From Sweltsa coloradensis (Eukaryota > Arthropoda > Insecta > Plecoptera > Chloroperlidae), in the NCBI GenBank assembly GCA_024449915.1, contig JAMZAV010003179.1, positions 1 through 64,000 on the forward strand: a stretch of DNA of 64,000 bases. Reading direction: 5' to 3'. The position numbers and the translations under genes are program-made. Every line of letters starts with the position of its first letter. Position 1 is the stretch's first letter. Of the stretch, positions 62,330 to 64,000 are shown one piece after another. The notes under the pieces were generated by a model. It saw only the letters and a list, made by a program, of their open reading frames with translations, ran no database searches and was not told the origin of the DNA.

Positions 62330-63593
62330 ATCACAGAATGAGGGCCGTTTGGGTTGAATGAGACACCGGTCGCTCCGCTCCCCCGTTTACATCAGGGGTG
62401 TACAGTAATTTCACATTGATATTCTGACTAGAGCAAGACCTCCCACAGGATAATCGCGACGATGGGTCTTTATCGTTAAACACCACTTGAGGGTCTATGT
62501 TCTGTTAATAAATGAATTTTTGTCCCCAAACTATAACAACGAATTTTCTTGAACAGGGCAATAATATGGCTACCATTCTCACACTTACAATTGTGAATAA
62601 TAACGTTTCTGATTGATTAAGTTGTCTGCTTATGTAAAGTTTAGTAGTAGAGTGTATAGCTAGTGTAATTTTACTGGGAATAAATATTTACCGATCATGT
62701 AAATAATCACACAATAAATACCGATGTAGCAATAAAAGAACTAACTGAACTGCAATTTGGATGTCACCATTTTCCTACGGCATTACCTGAGGCCATCAGT
62801 GGTGATACAGAACGAATCCTTAAATCTGGTAAACTTATAATACTGGAGGAGTAATAGAGCTATCTTAGGTATTAAAATGCTTCTATTTGTTGTTTTTTCC
62901 CAGGTAAAAGTTAAATCTTTTCATTGTTAGCTGGTCAAATGCGTCCGATATCAGAACTGTTTTATAAAACGACGAAAAAACTTGTGAGACTAATGAAAGG
63001 ATCGACTTTTTCATATTTTTATGGGGTAAAGACAAAACTTTTGGTCAATTTTCTCTTCATCTTTGACATCGGGAGACGAGATTACATGCCCTTAGTATTA
63101 AATTCCTTCCATCATGAGTTTACATTTTTTCGGGAGGAGAACTACTGAATACTATAATGTCTCTAGGTACACAAAACAATTTTTTCCAAATTAGTCCAGC
63201 AAGTGTGTTATCCATAATCTAGAGAGGTAGACGGTGAAATTAGCCATGGCCAACGGCATTCTGATACCTGATAGTGTCCATATGGTGTGCTCAAATCCAG
63301 ACCTTTCACGATGCCTCGGGAACAATTTTCTCCCTACCTTAAACCGGATTGTGCACATCTAACATTTGATATGGTTCCACCTAACATAGGCCTACTCAAT
63401 GTTTCCTGAATATTTGGTAGAGAAAAAACCTCTTAATAATTGCTTATCAACCCTCTGAATCTATTACAGGTCTAACTTTTTTAGCTTCTGTCTAAAGCTT
63501 TCTTATTATCCATTAACATTGGAGCTGGGCCATGCAGAAGAATATGGTTCGATTTTTCCTTGTTGCAATTTCGTTAATTTCTGTCTGTAAAGT
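62330..63593. other. Unassigned stretch
   Basis: Short plus-strand ORFs (for example 62924-63148) have no recognisable motif. No tandem repeat or RNA gene seen. Confidence 0.35.
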
Positions 63594-63830
63594 TTATTGT
63601 TGTTGATAAGGTAATCTAAAGCGGTGTTTAGTAACAGTAATTATGTGTCTGTTATTAAATGATGCTGTACTTGTTAGTCCCACAACTATAGTATTTCCTT
63701 TTGTCAAGATTACGCCACTATTTTTATTCAGGACTTGTTTTATTAAAGTTATTTTATCATCGTTAGTCATGTCTCCTAATTCAAAAATATTCATAATGTT
63801 ACTGTCTGTTGCAGCTATCTATGCTTTCCT
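63594..63830 (-). pseudogene. Short ORF fragment, retroelement-like
   Basis: A minus-strand frame reads MNIFELGDMTNDDKITLIKQ, then VVGLTSTASFNNRHIITVTK. Upstream, other frames give a Cys-rich CYYHKCDKMLMCC-like stretch near 63900-63960. Together this looks like a decayed ORF1/gag-like protein, but I cannot name the family. Confidence 0.25.
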
Positions 63831-64000
63831 TCACACTCAAATAGGCCTTCTCTATTGCTATCTGCGACCTCCTGACCTTCAGTATATTGTTTTACTAAAT
63901 TGGAGCAACACATTAACATCTTATCACACTTGTGATAATAGCATTTACATAATTTTAATTTCGGATAATTTACCATTTCAATTTCCTGCAAAGAGGGGTT

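Noticed and set aside
1..64000. CRISPR array or bacterial operon
   Set aside because: The only regular array (47918-52021) has 181-bp head-to-tail units without spacers, and there are no prokaryotic gene clusters.

Overview
The window looks like nuclear DNA of a marine invertebrate: AT-rich, with intron-like TAGGCC-rich stretches, spliced-gene signals, tRNA-derived SINEs, a satellite array, and almost every animal transposon class. There is no bacterial gene organisation. TAGGCC-rich DNA hints at a deuterostome such as an echinoderm or hemichordate, but no conserved host gene fixes the taxon. Apart from one possible small spliced gene (12.1-14.3 kb), everything I recognise is mobile or repetitive. 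Many indels and G/C homopolymer runs suggest decay, uncorrected long-read errors, or both.

Layout. 1-4.66 kb (- strand): a near full-length non-LTR retrotransposon, here LINE-A (I/Nimb-like: ORF1, APE endonuclease, RT, RNase H). Its 3' ends (module A) and 5'-derived short copies (module B) recur through the whole window, nearly all on the - strand. 6.7-10.5 kb: a TIR element carrying a decayed THAP domain, inserted in a LINE-A tail. 11.69-20.66 kb: a 9-kb unit with Harbinger-like ends and a CTG duplication. It holds the candidate spliced gene and a C-rich inverted-repeat element stuffed with Helentron-like HINE elements. 20.9-26.5 kb: LINE-A derivatives and a hAT MITE with a perfect 8-bp duplication. 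26.6-34.8 kb (+ strand): a LINE of the restriction-like-endonuclease type (R2/NeSL group) with two C2H2 fingers. It is broken by a HINE, a hAT-like element, and a 4.2-kb element with ~0.63-kb TIRs that itself contains another hAT element. 35-47.7 kb: LINE-A fragments, SINEs, a Penelope-like RT scrap and a divergent HINE. 47.9-52.0 kb: a ~181-bp satellite (~22 units) with a clean module-B insertion. 52-57.8 kb: HINEs, tandem module B and a minisatellite. 58.4-61.8 kb: another long inverted-repeat element. The last 2 kb is mostly unassigned.

How the parts relate. LINE-A appears to be the main source of the A and B copies. The HINEs use host DNA only as T|T insertion sites, and the reading frame of the interrupted LINE lets the empty site be reconstructed. 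The most informative signals are (i) HINE ends whose asymmetric inverted repeats covary between subfamilies, (ii) module B as a short LINE derivative that keeps the LINE 5' end and a LINE-like 3' tail, and (iii) the layered insertions at 26-35 kb, which give a relative chronology of transposition.
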